Both the position numbers and the translations under genes were made by a program. A DNA stretch of 64,000 nt from an uncultured Pseudomonadota bacterium. GTDB taxonomy: Bacteria > Pseudomonadota > Gammaproteobacteria > Burkholderiales > Rhodocyclaceae. The notes under the pieces were generated by a model that worked only from the letters and a program-made list of their open reading frames with translations, was not told where the DNA came from and searched no databases. Shown here piece after piece: positions 18,273 through 28,221 of this stretch; within the stretch, counting starts at the first letter, position 1; each line of letters opens with the position of its first letter. The stretch spans positions 29,653 to 93,652 of the forward strand of contig CAJBDJ010000035.1 of assembly GCA_903951825.1 (NCBI GenBank), read 5' to 3'.

Positions 18273-18299
18273 GGGCGGGAAATTTCCCGCCCTTTTTTT
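18273..18299 (+). terminator. Rho-independent terminator of glnA
   Basis: GGGCGGGAAATTTCCCGCCC is a near loopless hairpin followed by seven T. It lies 18 bases after the glnA stop. Confidence 0.93.
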
Positions 18300-18351
18300 G
18301 TCCACCGCCTGGCTTGCACTGCGTTAGACTGAAAAGCTTACTCCGGAATTG

Positions 18352-18825
18352 ATGATGATGAGACGTTCGATCCTTGCCTTGTTATTGGCCGCTGCTTCGT
18401 TGTCGGCCACTGCCCAGACGATTTACAAATGTACCGACGCTGCTGGTGGAACCCTGATTTCGAACAGCAAGTCAGGCAAGAACTGCGTCGCCGTGACGAG
18501 TAGCGCGGATTCGTCGATTGCGGCACCGAAAGCCCGCTCGGGCGCGGCGGCCAATCCGAGTCCGGCAAATTTTCCACGGGTTCAGGAAGGCGATCAACGG
18601 GCGCGCGACACCGATCGCAAACGCATTCTGGATCAGGAGCTGGCCGGCGAGCAGCGCAATCTGGAGCAGGCCAAGCAATCGCTGGCCGAGCAGGAAGCGA
18701 TTCGCAATGGCGATGAACGGAATTACCAGCGCGTACTTGAGCGTCTGCAACCCTACAAAGATCGCGTCGCCCAGCATGAACGCAATCTTCAAGCAATACA
18801 AAAAGAACTAAACAATCTGCGCTGA
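18352..18825 (+). CDS. DUF4124-containing periplasmic protein with C-terminal coiled coil
   Basis: The 157-residue product has a signal peptide (MMMRRSILALLLAAASLSATAQ) cut near AQT, then IYKCTDAAGGTLISNSKSG, the short DUF4124 domain found at the N terminus of many betaproteobacterial envelope proteins. Residues 80-157 are a Glu/Gln/Arg-rich coiled coil. Three consecutive ATG codons leave the exact start uncertain. Genes of this type are common between glnA and ntrB in related bacteria. Function unknown. It abuts the convergent RND gene with no gap. Confidence 0.75.
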   Translation: MMMRRSILALLLAAASLSATAQTIYKCTDAAGGTLISNSKSGKNCVAVTSSADSSIAAPKARSGAAANPSPANFPRVQEGDQRARDTDRKRILDQELAGEQRNLEQAKQSLAEQEAIRNGDERNYQRVLERLQPYKDRVAQHERNLQAIQKELNNLR

Positions 18826-21800
18826 TCAGGTGCCGGCGGGCTTGACCTTGTACCAGGCGGCATAGAGCGCCGGCAGGAAGAGCAGGGTCAGCGCCGTGGC
18901 GACGATCAGGCCACCCATGATCGCCACCGCCATCGGCCCGAAGAAGTCGTTGTGCGACAGCGGAATCATCGCCAGCACGGCGGCCAGGGCGGTCAGGACA
19001 ATTGGCCTGAAACGCCGCACGGTAGACTCGATAATGGCTTCCCGGCGCGGCGTCCCGGTCATCATGTCCTGCTCGATCTGATCAACCAGAATGATCGAAT
19101 TGCGCATGATCATGCCAAACAACGCAATCGTTCCAAGCAGGGCCATGAAGCCGAACGGTTGGTGAAAGACCAGCAGGAAAAGCGCGATACCAATGATTCC
19201 GAGCGGCGCGGTGAGAACGACCATGATGATGCGCGAGACACTCTGCAACTGGATCATCAGAATGGTGATGACCGCCAGGATGAAAACCGGCAGGCCGGCC
19301 ATAACCGAACTCGATCCTTTGGCCGACTCTTCAACCGAACCGCCAACGGCAATTTGATAGCCGGGCGGCAACTTGGCGCGAATCTGCGCAATGGCGGGCG
19401 CCAATTCATCGACCACGGTTGCCGGCTGAACTTTGCTGTAAAGATTGCCGCGCACGGTAATCGTCGGCAGGCGGTCACGGTGCCAGATCAGTCCGCTTTC
19501 AAAACCGTAATTGATGCGGGCAATCTGGCTCAGCGGAACGCTGCGCCCGCTTTTTGTCGGCACCGCCAGATCGGGCAGGGCGGCCAGCGTGGTGCGCTCG
19601 AAACGTTCGCCACGCAAGACGACGTCGATCGTTTTGATACCCTCGCGGTAGCTTGTCACGCTCAGACCATTCACCGACATATTGAGCAAGGACGCTACAT
19701 CTTGCCCGGAAATCCCCAATAAACGCGCCTTGTCCTGATCAATCTCGATTTCTGCCGCCTTCGACAACTCGCTCCAGTCGGGGTTGACGTTCGACAACTC
19801 TGGATGCCCGCGCATTGCGGCGGTTACTTCGGCGGCAATCCGGCGCAAGGCGTCGATATCTTCTCCGGAGATGCGGTATTGCACGGGATAGCCGACCGGC
19901 GGCCCGTTTTCGATGCGGGCGATATTGGCGCGCACGCCAAGCGGTTGATTTTCGTAATGCTTAATGAGCCGGCTGCGCAAGGCTTCGCGTGCCTTGACAT
20001 CGCGCGTCAGAATCACCAACTGGCTGAGGTTGCTTGACGGCAGTTGCTGGTCGAGGCTCAAGTAATAGCGCGGCGCCCCGGAGCCAACATAGGTCAGGTA
20101 GTGCTGGTGCTGATCAAACACCGCCTTGTCGTCGTCCAGCCATTCTTCGAGCTTGCGCGTTTCGCGGTCAATTGCCTCAAGCGAGGCACCTTCCGGCAAG
20201 CGCAACTCGACATTGAGTTCAAGGCGAGTGGAATTGGGAAAAAACTGTTTTTCCACTTTGCTCATGCCGAGTATCGACAGCCCGAAAAGCAGAACGGTAA
20301 AACCGATCACCCACCAACGTCGGGCGACACAAGTCCGCACCATAGCGCGGAAGCGGTTGTAGAACGGCGTGTCATAGACGTTATGGTCGGCGCTGTGGGG
20401 CGTGCCGCTCAGGCCAAGGCGCGCCAGCCCGGCAGAGAAACGTGGCCAGCGGCGCGCGATCAGGCCGGGTTTGAACGGTGCCCGGGGATCAGGAAGCAAC
20501 TTGTAGCCCAGCCAGGGAATGGCAATCACCGCCGCCAGCCAGGAAATCAGCAAAGCCGCCGCATTGATCTGGAAAAAAGCAAAGGCATATTCGCCAGTCG
20601 ATGATTTGGCGATGGCAATCGGCAAAAATCCGGCCACTGTCACGAGCGTTCCCGAGAGCATCGGCCCGGCCGTACTGGTAAAGGCAAACGAGGCAGCGCG
20701 CGTGCGCTCCCAGCCTTGCTCCATCTTTACCCACATCATTTCAACGGCGATGATTGCATCGTCAACGAGCAAGCCAAGTGCCAGCACCAGCGCCCCGAGC
20801 GAGACTTTGTGCAAACCGACGTTGAAGCTGTTCATGACCAGAAAAGTGGCCGCCAGAACCAACGGGATCGAAATGGCGACGACGAGGCCGGTACGCAGCC
20901 CAAGACTGATGAAAGTGACCAGCAAAACAACCAGCACTGCCTCAGCGAGGGCAATCACAAAAGTTTGAATCGAGCGCTGGACGGCCTCCGGCTGGCTGAC
21001 CGCTGCACTGATCCTGACCCCGAGCGGCAGCGAACTGCGCAGGGCAGCCACCCGCGCCTCAAGCGCATTGCCCAAACTAATGATGTCGCCGCCCTTGACC
21101 ATCGCAACGCCAATCGCCAGGGCGCGTTTGCCGCCGAAACGCACCTGGGTATTGGGTGGATCGCTGGTGCCGCGCTGCACGTTGGCGATGTCGCCCAGTC
21201 GGAAGCTGCGGCCGTTGGCGCGAACCGGCGTCTCGGCCACCGCCTGCACCGAGTCGTAAGCGCCGCCCGGACGGATATAGATGCGTTCGCTGGAGGTTTC
21301 AAAAAATCCGGCGCCGTTGATCGAATTTTGCTGAATCAGCGATTGCAGGACGACAGCTTGATCAATACCCAGGGTGGCCAGCTTGGCGTTCGACAATTCG
21401 ATATAAATCTTCTCGTCCTGGATTCCGAAAATCTCGATCTTGCCGACATCCGGCAGACGCAACAAATCGTCGCGTATCCGCTCGGCAATGTCCTTGATTT
21501 GGGGGTAATCGAGGTCTTCTGCAGTCAGCGCGTAAATGGTGCCAAAGACGTCACCGAACTCATCATTGAAAAACGGCCCCTGAATGCCGGCCGGGAGCGT
21601 ATGGCGAATATCGCCAACCTTCTTGCGTACCTGATAGAAAACCTCGGGCATTTGACTGGCTGGCGTCAAATCCCTGGCAAAAAACATGACCGTCGATTCA
21701 CCAGGACGTGAAAAACTCGAAACGCGGTCGATAAACGGGGTTTCCTGGAGCTTTTTCTCGATCTTGTCGGTCAGTTGTTGCTCAACCTGGCGAGCGCTGG

Positions 21801-21972
21801 CGCCTGGCCAGAGGGTACGAATCACCATCACCTTGAAAGTGAATGGCGGGTCTTCCGCCTGGCTCAGGCGGCCATAGGCAACCATCCCCATGAGCGCGAT
21901 GGCAACCAGGAAATAGCCGACCAGCGTGCGGTGATGCAGCGCCCAGTCCGAGAGGTTAAAGCGTTGCCCCAC
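18826..21972 (-). CDS. RND-family efflux permease (AcrB-like, HAE1 type)
   Basis: A 1048-residue inner-membrane proton-driven exporter. The first helix is at about 15-33, periplasmic porter domains follow (GPFFNDEFGDVFG loop near 130), and the membrane core includes LGLLVDDAIIAVEMM with the Asp pair of the proton relay. A second half repeats the arrangement. Length matches the family. It is 3 bases downstream of its periplasmic adaptor gene. No outer-membrane factor gene is adjacent, so it probably uses a TolC-like protein coded elsewhere. Substrate cannot be told. Confidence 0.92.
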   Translation of the reverse strand: MGQRFNLSDWALHHRTLVGYFLVAIALMGMVAYGRLSQAEDPPFTFKVMVIRTLWPGASARQVEQQLTDKIEKKLQETPFIDRVSSFSRPGESTVMFFARDLTPASQMPEVFYQVRKKVGDIRHTLPAGIQGPFFNDEFGDVFGTIYALTAEDLDYPQIKDIAERIRDDLLRLPDVGKIEIFGIQDEKIYIELSNAKLATLGIDQAVVLQSLIQQNSINGAGFFETSSERIYIRPGGAYDSVQAVAETPVRANGRSFRLGDIANVQRGTSDPPNTQVRFGGKRALAIGVAMVKGGDIISLGNALEARVAALRSSLPLGVRISAAVSQPEAVQRSIQTFVIALAEAVLVVLLVTFISLGLRTGLVVAISIPLVLAATFLVMNSFNVGLHKVSLGALVLALGLLVDDAIIAVEMMWVKMEQGWERTRAASFAFTSTAGPMLSGTLVTVAGFLPIAIAKSSTGEYAFAFFQINAAALLISWLAAVIAIPWLGYKLLPDPRAPFKPGLIARRWPRFSAGLARLGLSGTPHSADHNVYDTPFYNRFRAMVRTCVARRWWVIGFTVLLFGLSILGMSKVEKQFFPNSTRLELNVELRLPEGASLEAIDRETRKLEEWLDDDKAVFDQHQHYLTYVGSGAPRYYLSLDQQLPSSNLSQLVILTRDVKAREALRSRLIKHYENQPLGVRANIARIENGPPVGYPVQYRISGEDIDALRRIAAEVTAAMRGHPELSNVNPDWSELSKAAEIEIDQDKARLLGISGQDVASLLNMSVNGLSVTSYREGIKTIDVVLRGERFERTTLAALPDLAVPTKSGRSVPLSQIARINYGFESGLIWHRDRLPTITVRGNLYSKVQPATVVDELAPAIAQIRAKLPPGYQIAVGGSVEESAKGSSSVMAGLPVFILAVITILMIQLQSVSRIIMVVLTAPLGIIGIALFLLVFHQPFGFMALLGTIALFGMIMRNSIILVDQIEQDMMTGTPRREAIIESTVRRFRPIVLTALAAVLAMIPLSHNDFFGPMAVAIMGGLIVATALTLLFLPALYAAWYKVKPAGT

Positions 21973-21975
21973 GGC

Positions 21976-23064
21976 TTAGCGCTGCGCTGCCGGCGAGGCA
22001 AGCAAGCGTGGCGTTACCGCCAACCCCGGACTCAATTGATTGATTCCGCTGACAATCACCTGCTCACCCTCGCCAAGACCGCCAGTGATCATCGCGCTAT
22101 CTTCGCGGTAGCCGCCGACCTGCACGGCTTGCGGCGTTGCCTTGCCATCTTTGACCAGCCAAACCCGGGCACCTTGACCACGATCGACAACGGCACTCAA
22201 GGGAACCATCAGGGGCGCGTCCGAGCCGTCGCCAACGATAACGCGAGCGGTCATGCCGAGGTGCACGGCGGGCGGCGGATCGAGCAAGGCAATGCGGACG
22301 AGAAAAGTGCGCGTCACGCTATCCGCCGCCGGCGCGATCTCGCGCACTTTGCCCGCAATGACGATTTGCGGCTCAGCCCAGAGGCTGACCGTCACCCGTT
22401 CGGCTGTTTTGAACTCGGCAAGGCGGCTCTCCGGCACCGCCATGGCCACTTCCATTTCATCCGGCAAGGCCAGGCGCAGCACCGCCTGCCCGGCACCGAC
22501 CACCTGCCCGGCATCGGCCAAGACGGCGCTGACAATCGCCGGGCGCTCGCTGCTCAAGGTGCCGTAGGCGGCCTGGTTGCCGCTGATCCGGGCTTGCGCC
22601 TGCGCCTGCACCAGGCGGGCGCGGGCGCTGTTGAAGGCGTTGTCTTTGGCCTCAAAAGCCGTTGTGCTGACAAATTTCTGCTTGACCAGGCCGGCGTAAC
22701 GCTCGCGCTCGGCGCTGGCAGTCGCCAGGTCGCTCTCGGCTGCCGCCAGTTGCGCCCGGGCAGCGCTGGCACCGAGTTCGAGATCCGCCGGATCGAGTTT
22801 TGCCAGCGCCTGACCGGCTTTGACCCGGGCACCGGCATCCACCAGACGCAGGGCGATTTTGCCCGCGACCCGGAAGGCCACATCGAACTCATGTCGCGCC
22901 CTGATCTCTCCGGAGTAACTGCTCCCCGCTGCCGCGCTGCGCGTTGCCGCCTGCACCATGACGGTGGGCACGGCGGCTGGCGGCACGTCGCCGGGGCTGC
23001 AAGCCGGCAGAAAAACAACACTGCCCAACGCAGCAAACAGGATCGAGGGAGTGGTTAAGCGCAT
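21976..23064 (-). CDS. RND efflux periplasmic adaptor (membrane fusion lipoprotein)
   Basis: The 362-residue product has a lipoprotein signal (LFAALGSVVFLPAC, lipobox LPAC). It then has the adaptor fold: a split biotinyl-lipoyl domain (RVAGKIALRLVDAGARVKAGQ), a helical hairpin rich in Ala/Glu/Arg, and a beta-barrel. It links the permease encoded just downstream to an outer-membrane channel. Transcribed divergently from ntrB, with about 100 bases between them. Confidence 0.92.
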   Translation of the reverse strand: MRLTTPSILFAALGSVVFLPACSPGDVPPAAVPTVMVQAATRSAAAGSSYSGEIRARHEFDVAFRVAGKIALRLVDAGARVKAGQALAKLDPADLELGASAARAQLAAAESDLATASAERERYAGLVKQKFVSTTAFEAKDNAFNSARARLVQAQAQARISGNQAAYGTLSSERPAIVSAVLADAGQVVGAGQAVLRLALPDEMEVAMAVPESRLAEFKTAERVTVSLWAEPQIVIAGKVREIAPAADSVTRTFLVRIALLDPPPAVHLGMTARVIVGDGSDAPLMVPLSAVVDRGQGARVWLVKDGKATPQAVQVGGYREDSAMITGGLGEGEQVIVSGINQLSPGLAVTPRLLASPAAQR

Positions 23065-23166
23065 GATCGGAATCGGTTTAATTGGTTCGGCAGTCAGACG
23101 GCGATGATAATGAACAACGAGTCAGTAAGGCAAGATGTAAATCCTCAGGCATTCTGAATCGTTACA

Positions 23167-24237
23167 ATGGTCGCCATGAATGCCTCCTATTCGACGTTTG
23201 CCGGACTCGATCTGCTCGCCTCGGCGGTCTTGCTGATTGATGACTGCCTGCTCATTCGCTACATCAATCCGGCCGGCGAAAATCTGCTGGCGATCAGTTC
23301 ACGCGCCGTCTCGGGCAAGCCCTTGTCTGCCGTCTGCCGGCCCTCGACGACCTTGCAGGCGGCGCTCAACAACGGCCTGGCCAACAACTGGGGCTATACC
23401 GGACAAAACATCGAGCTTGAACGTTGCGATGGTGAAAAGCTCAATCTCAACTGCACTGTCACCCCTTTGCGTACCAAGCTCGCCGCCGGCGTTCGGCTGT
23501 TGCTCGAATTGCAGCCGATTCAGCACCATCTCGCGGCGACCCGCGAAGAGCGCCTGATCGAGCAGCAACAAGCCAGCCGTGAGCTGATCCGCAACCTCGC
23601 ACACGAAATCAAGAACCCGCTCGGCGGCATTCGCGGCGCTGCCCAACTGCTCGAACACGAGCTGAACAATCCGTCGCTCAAGGAGTACACGCAGGTCATC
23701 ATCAAGGAAGCAGACCGCCTGCAGGATCTCATGCAGCGTCTGCTGACACCGCACCGGGCGATGTTGCCGGCGACCGTCAACATCCACGAAATCCTTGAGC
23801 GGGTGCGTAGCCTGATGACTGCCGAGTTTCCGGGGTCGCTCGAGGTGCGCCGCGACTACGACACCAGCCTTCCGGAACTGGTTGGCGATCGCGAACAATT
23901 GATCCAGGCAGTTTTGAACATTACCCGCAACGCCGCCCAGGCCATGCACGGCGAAGGGCAAATCGTCTTGCGCACGCGCGCCCTGCGGCAAGTTACCCTG
24001 GCCAAGAAGCGTTACCGTCTGGCGCTCGAAATCAAGGTGATCGACAACGGCCCCGGGATCCCCGAAGCAATTCGCGAACGCATGTTTTACCCGCTGGTGT
24101 CCGGGCGCGATGGCGGCAGCGGGCTGGGTCTGACAATCGCTCAGAACTTCGTCCAGCATCACCACGGTACCATCGACTGCAGCAGCCGCCCCGGCGAAAC
24201 GGTATTTATCCTGCGCCTGCCAGTCGAACAGGCTTGA
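23167..24237 (+). CDS. ntrB: Nitrogen regulation sensor kinase NtrB
   Basis: NtrB/GlnL (356 residues) phosphorylates NtrC under nitrogen limitation and is controlled by PII. It has an N-terminal PAS domain (about 8-115), an H-box RNLAHEIKNPLGGIRG with His146, an N-box NITRNAAQAM, and glycine boxes DNGPGIP and GGSGLGLTIAQ. The C-terminal FVQHHHGTIDC is typical of NtrB. ATG codons at 23167 and 23176 are both possible and neither has a clear ribosome site. ntrC follows 48 bases later. Confidence 0.95.
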   Translation: MVAMNASYSTFAGLDLLASAVLLIDDCLLIRYINPAGENLLAISSRAVSGKPLSAVCRPSTTLQAALNNGLANNWGYTGQNIELERCDGEKLNLNCTVTPLRTKLAAGVRLLLELQPIQHHLAATREERLIEQQQASRELIRNLAHEIKNPLGGIRGAAQLLEHELNNPSLKEYTQVIIKEADRLQDLMQRLLTPHRAMLPATVNIHEILERVRSLMTAEFPGSLEVRRDYDTSLPELVGDREQLIQAVLNITRNAAQAMHGEGQIVLRTRALRQVTLAKKRYRLALEIKVIDNGPGIPEAIRERMFYPLVSGRDGGSGLGLTIAQNFVQHHHGTIDCSSRPGETVFILRLPVEQA

Positions 24238-24285
24238 GTTTTGCTTTTGTTTTAGTCATTGCAATGAACTGATGGGTGGAAAAAC

Positions 24286-25704
24286 ATGAAACCGGTCTGG
24301 ATTGTCGATGACGATCGTTCCATCCGCTGGGTCCTCGAAAAAACCCTTAGCCGCGAAGGCATCCCCTTCAAGAGTTTTGCTTCGGCCAGCGAGGCGATCA
24401 GCCAGCTTGAACACGGTGCAGAGCCGCCGCAGGTCTTGCTGTCCGACATCCGGATGCCCGGCCAGTCGGGGCTTGAGCTGTTGCAGGAGGTCAAAACCCG
24501 CTTTCCGTCAGTGCCGGTGATCATCATGACCGCCTATTCCGACCTCGAAAGCGCCGTCGCCGCTTTTCAGGGCGGCGCATTTGAATACCTGCCCAAGCCG
24601 TTTGACGTTGATCAGGCCGTCGAACTGATTCAGCGCGCGATTGACGAATCGACGCACCAAAGCGGTGCAACCGAAGACGAGGCACTGGCACCCGAGATTC
24701 TCGGCCAGGCGCCAGCCATGCAGGAAGTGTTTCGTGCCATCGGTCGCCTGGCGCTCTCCAATGCAACAGTTTTGATTACCGGCGAATCGGGTTCCGGCAA
24801 GGAACTCGTCGCCCGCGCCCTGCACCGTCACAGTATGCGAGCCGACAAGCCTTTTGTGGCGATCAACACAGCCGCGATTCCCAAAGATTTGCTGGAGTCG
24901 GAGCTCTTCGGCCATGAGCGCGGGTCGTTTACCGGCGCCCAGGCTCAACGCCGCGGACGCTTTGAGCAGGCAGAAAGCGGCACGCTGTTTCTCGACGAAA
25001 TCGGCGACATGCCGCAAGAGTTGCAAACGCGCTTGCTGCGCGTGCTTTCCGACGGCCATTTTTACCGGGTCGGCGGCCATTCGCCGATCAAGGCCAATGT
25101 CCGGGTTATCGCCGCCACCCACCAAAATCTTGAAACGCGGGTCAAGGACGGGCTTTTCCGCGAGGATTTGTTCCATCGTCTGAACGTCATTCGTATTCGT
25201 CTGCCGTCATTGCGCGAGCGCCGCGAGGACATTCCGCTGCTCACCCGCCACTTCATGCAAAAAAGCGCCCGCGAACTCGGCGTCGAAGCCAAGCGACTCG
25301 CCGATCCGGCGCTCAAATACCTGAGCGGGCTCGATTTTCAGGGCAATGTCCGACAACTGGAAAACCTCTGTCACTGGCTGACGGTCATGGCTCCCGGCCA
25401 GCAGATCGAAATCGGCGACCTGCCAGCCGAGTTGCGCGAGGCCGCGCCATCGAGCCTGGCGAGCGACTGGGAAAGCGCCCTCAAAGACGAGGCTGACCGC
25501 CTGCTGGCGCGTGGCGTGCCGGAGATTCATCATCTGCTCGAACAGCAATTCGAACGCATCCTGATCTCGCGCGCCCTCACCCACACCGGCGGTCGCCGCA
25601 TCGAGGCAGCGCAGGCGCTGGGTATCGGGCGCAACACCATCACTCGGAAAATCGCCGAACTGAGCATCGACGGCGGCAAGGAAAGCGCCAGCACGCAAGT
25701 TTGA
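24286..25704 (+). CDS. ntrC: Nitrogen regulator NtrC (sigma-54 activator)
   Basis: NtrC/GlnG (472 residues) activates sigma-54 promoters such as that of glnA in this window. The receiver domain carries the phospho-acceptor Asp54 (LLSDIRMPG). The AAA+ domain has Walker A GESGSGKE, the sigma-54 contact loop as GSFTGA (usual form GAFTGA), and Walker [13 protein letters not shown]. The C-terminal Fis-type helix-turn-helix is [21 protein letters not shown]. Length and layout match NtrC. Confidence 0.96.
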   Translation: MKPVWIVDDDRSIRWVLEKTLSREGIPFKSFASASEAISQLEHGAEPPQVLLSDIRMPGQSGLELLQEVKTRFPSVPVIIMTAYSDLESAVAAFQGGAFEYLPKPFDVDQAVELIQRAIDESTHQSGATEDEALAPEILGQAPAMQEVFRAIGRLALSNATVLITGESGSGKELVARALHRHSMRADKPFVAINTAAIPKDLLESELFGHERGSFTGAQAQRRGRFEQAESGTLFLDEIGDMPQELQTRLLRVLSDGHFYRVGGHSPIKANVRVIAATHQNLETRVKDGLFREDLFHRLNVIRIRLPSLRERREDIPLLTRHFMQKSARELGVEAKRLADPALKYLSGLDFQGNVRQLENLCHWLTVMAPGQQIEIGDLPAELREAAPSSLASDWESALKDEADRLLARGVPEIHHLLEQQFERILISRALTHTGGRRIEAAQALGIGRNTITRKIAELSIDGGKESASTQV

Positions 25705-25751
25705 CCTGCTGCCGCCCCTGGGCGCCGCCGGCGGCATTGTAGAATTCTCGC

Positions 25752-26570
25752 ATGGCGCTCATCGACCCGCTTCTCCTCAACTCCCGCCTTGGCTCGCTGG
25801 CCGGGCGCTTTGACGTCGATGCCTTGGACACCTGTGACTCCACCAGCAGCGAATTGCTGCGCCGCGCCGAACGCGGGGCTCCCGCCGGCAGCGTTGTCGT
25901 CGCCGACCGGCAAAGCGCCGGACGTGGCCGACGTGGCCGGCAATGGCTTTCCGCTGCGCATGAAAGCCTGACTTTCTCCGTGCTCTGGCGCTTCACCGCT
26001 CCCGCCAGCCGGCTTGCCGGGCTCTCGCTGGCGGTGGGTGTCGGTTTGCTGCGCGCACTGGACAAGCTCGGCGCCCGCGATGTTTTCCTGAAATGGCCGA
26101 ATGACGTCTTGCTCCGTAGCGGAAACGACAGCGCAAAAATTGCCGGCGTCCTCATCGAACTCGCCGCTGATCGGCGTGGCACACAAGTCATTATCGGCAT
26201 CGGCCTCAACCTGCAACGCCCCACTGCCGACATGCCGCAAGCGGCCGCCGGCTTGTGCGCAGCAATGCCGTCGCCGCCCGAGCGCCACGACGTACTAGCG
26301 GCAATTCTCTGCGCCCTCGCCGACATTTTCGAGACGGTTGCAGCCGACGGCTTTATTGCCCTGAAAAACGAATGGCAATCCCGCCACCTCTGGCAGGATC
26401 AGCCGGTGCAAATCATCGCCGAAGAAGGCGAGCCGCAAGCCGGCATCTGTCGTGGTGTCGACCACGACGGCGCCCTCCTTCTCGAGACTGGCAGCGGCAT
26501 CCAGCGCATTTTTTCGGGCGATGTCAGCCTGCGCCCCATCAGCAATTCGCAAGCGATGCACGGCTCATGA
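25752..26570 (+). CDS. birA: Biotin--protein ligase BirA (monofunctional, no DNA-binding domain)
   Basis: The 272-residue enzyme activates biotin with ATP and attaches it to biotin carboxyl carrier proteins. The biotinyl-AMP loop is GRGRRGRQW and the active-site block is FLKWPNDVLL followed by KIAGVLIE. The N-terminal winged helix of enterobacterial BirA is absent, so it should not act as a biotin-operon repressor. The stop overlaps the coaX start (ATGA), a frequent birA-coaX arrangement. Confidence 0.93.
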   Translation: MALIDPLLLNSRLGSLAGRFDVDALDTCDSTSSELLRRAERGAPAGSVVVADRQSAGRGRRGRQWLSAAHESLTFSVLWRFTAPASRLAGLSLAVGVGLLRALDKLGARDVFLKWPNDVLLRSGNDSAKIAGVLIELAADRRGTQVIIGIGLNLQRPTADMPQAAAGLCAAMPSPPERHDVLAAILCALADIFETVAADGFIALKNEWQSRHLWQDQPVQIIAEEGEPQAGICRGVDHDGALLLETGSGIQRIFSGDVSLRPISNSQAMHGS

Positions 26571-27292
26571 TCGTCACCATCGATTGCGGCAATACACGCA
26601 TCAAATGGGGGGTTCATGATGGCCGCCAGTGGCGGGCGCAAGGCGCTGTTGGGTACAGTGAAATCAGCGCCCTGGCGGCGCTCCCCGGCACCTGGCAAGC
26701 GCGTGCTGTCTGGCTCGCCAGTGTTGCCGGAGAGGCGGCAACGCAGTCGGTTTGCGCTGCCTTGAGCGCCTGGCAGCCGCTGATCAAGCGGGTCAGCACC
26801 GGCACTGCCGACGGCGGCGTGATCAATGCTTACGACAATCCCGCACAACTCGGCGTGGATCGCTGGCTGGCGCTGATCGGTGCCCGCGGCATGACCCCGG
26901 CGGCTTGCCTGGTGGTGATGGCCGGTACCGCGACGACGATTGACACCCTCACCGCCGAGGGAGAATTTGCCGGCGGCCTGATCCTGCCCGGCCTCGACTT
27001 GATGCGCCGCAGCCTGGCTCGCGACACCGCGGCGCTGCCGCTGGCCGAGGGCGAGTACACCAGTTTGCCGCGCAACACCGGCAACGCGATTGTCACCGGT
27101 TGCATTGAAGCGCAACTCGGCGCGATTGAGCGCGCCTTTCGGCGAATCGCCAATGAGCCCGATGCCCTTTGCCTGATTTCCGGCGGCAACGCGCAACCAC
27201 TGGCCGCCCAGTTGGCGCTGCCACATCGGCGGATCGACAATCTGGTGCTTGAGGGGCTGGCCCGTCTCGCCCGGATAACCGTGGGCGATTGA
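26567..27292 (+). CDS. coaX: Type III pantothenate kinase CoaX
   Basis: CoaX (241 residues) phosphorylates pantothenate in the first step of coenzyme A synthesis. It has the ASKHA-type phosphate loop IDCGNTRIKWG at the N terminus, GVDRWLALIGA with the catalytic Asp, and MAGTATTIDTLTAEGEFAGG. The ATG at 26567 overlaps the birA stop; a longer frame inside birA is rejected. Length fits betaproteobacterial CoaX. Confidence 0.95.
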   Translation: MIVTIDCGNTRIKWGVHDGRQWRAQGAVGYSEISALAALPGTWQARAVWLASVAGEAATQSVCAALSAWQPLIKRVSTGTADGGVINAYDNPAQLGVDRWLALIGARGMTPAACLVVMAGTATTIDTLTAEGEFAGGLILPGLDLMRRSLARDTAALPLAEGEYTSLPRNTGNAIVTGCIEAQLGAIERAFRRIANEPDALCLISGGNAQPLAAQLALPHRRIDNLVLEGLARLARITVGD

Positions 27293-27406
27293 TCCGCCGC
27301 TGCGCTGACGAGACAACCCGCGCAATAGCTAAAATCACCCCGTTTTTGAAAATGCTTATATGCCGCTTGCGGTTTATGCCGAACCTTGGATTTTTTGGAG
27401 AACGTT

Positions 27407-28201
27407 GTGGAGATGTCTTGGAAAGAAGCCATTAAGCGAGTGCTAAAGGAATCTGACGCGCCGCTGCATTACACAGAAATTTCCGAGCAAATTTTGACTC
27501 GTGGCTATTACTCTACTGATGGAGCAACGCCAGCCGCAACAGTAAATGCCCAGCTGTCATCATCGGTCAAACATGACGGTGAGAAATCTCCGTTTATCCG
27601 TGTCGGAAAAGGAATATTTTCACTTCGTGGCTCGTCAGTCACCGCAGCGATACCGAACAGAAAATCGAAAGCGGAACAACCAGCAGTCGAAGATGAATTG
27701 TCAGATTCAATTATTCACTCTTTTGGCATGTACTGGCAGCGAGATCTTGTGGTTTGGCGCAACGACCTGAAAATGTACGGAAAGCAGCAGGCGCTTTCCA
27801 GGCCGGTGAATTTCGGAAAGCAAAAAGGGATTTACATTCTCTACGATCATCACACCGTAGTTTACGTTGGACGCGCAATCGACCGACCGTTGGGAAAGCG
27901 ATTGTATGAGCACACGTTGGACAGGCTTGGTAGTAGATGGAATCGCTTTTCTTGGTTTGGCCTTCTCGATGTAACTCAAGAAGGCAACCTCCGTGAAATC
28001 CCTTTCAATTCTTCACTTGCGGCACTGGTCGCAACATTGGAGGCGCTTCTTATTGAAGCACTCGAACCACCGCAAAACAGAAAGCGCGGTGATGACTTCT
28101 CCGCCATCGAGTACATCCAAGACATTGATCCCGAACTCAAAGAACGGGAAATACAAAACACCCTGCGCTCAATCGAGCAAAAAATGCGGGGTGGTGCGTG
28201 A
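27407..28201 (+). CDS. HARE-HTH domain / GIY-YIG nuclease protein
   Basis: The 264-residue product joins two domains. Residues 3-75 (SWKEAIKRVLKESDAPLHYTEISEQI onward, with FIRVGKGIFSLR) look like a HARE-HTH winged helix, a domain linked to DNA modification and restriction systems. Residues about 135-200 hold a GIY-YIG nuclease core: GIYILYDHHTVVYVGRA, then an Arg in the DRPLGKRLYEH helix and a Glu near LEALLIEALEP. A GGAG lies seven bases before a GTG at 27407, favoured over the ATG at 27413. The gene is clearly more AT-rich than its neighbours, suggesting horizontal transfer. No methylase is adjacent. Confidence 0.75.
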   Translation: MEMSWKEAIKRVLKESDAPLHYTEISEQILTRGYYSTDGATPAATVNAQLSSSVKHDGEKSPFIRVGKGIFSLRGSSVTAAIPNRKSKAEQPAVEDELSDSIIHSFGMYWQRDLVVWRNDLKMYGKQQALSRPVNFGKQKGIYILYDHHTVVYVGRAIDRPLGKRLYEHTLDRLGSRWNRFSWFGLLDVTQEGNLREIPFNSSLAALVATLEALLIEALEPPQNRKRGDDFSAIEYIQDIDPELKEREIQNTLRSIEQKMRGGA

Positions 28202-28221
28202 AAATATTTCAAGAGACATCC

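Noticed and set aside
20716..21711. 331-codon plus-strand frame opposite the RND permease gene
   Set aside because: Shadow of the permease gene; Arg/Gln/His-rich low-quality sequence and no ribosome site.
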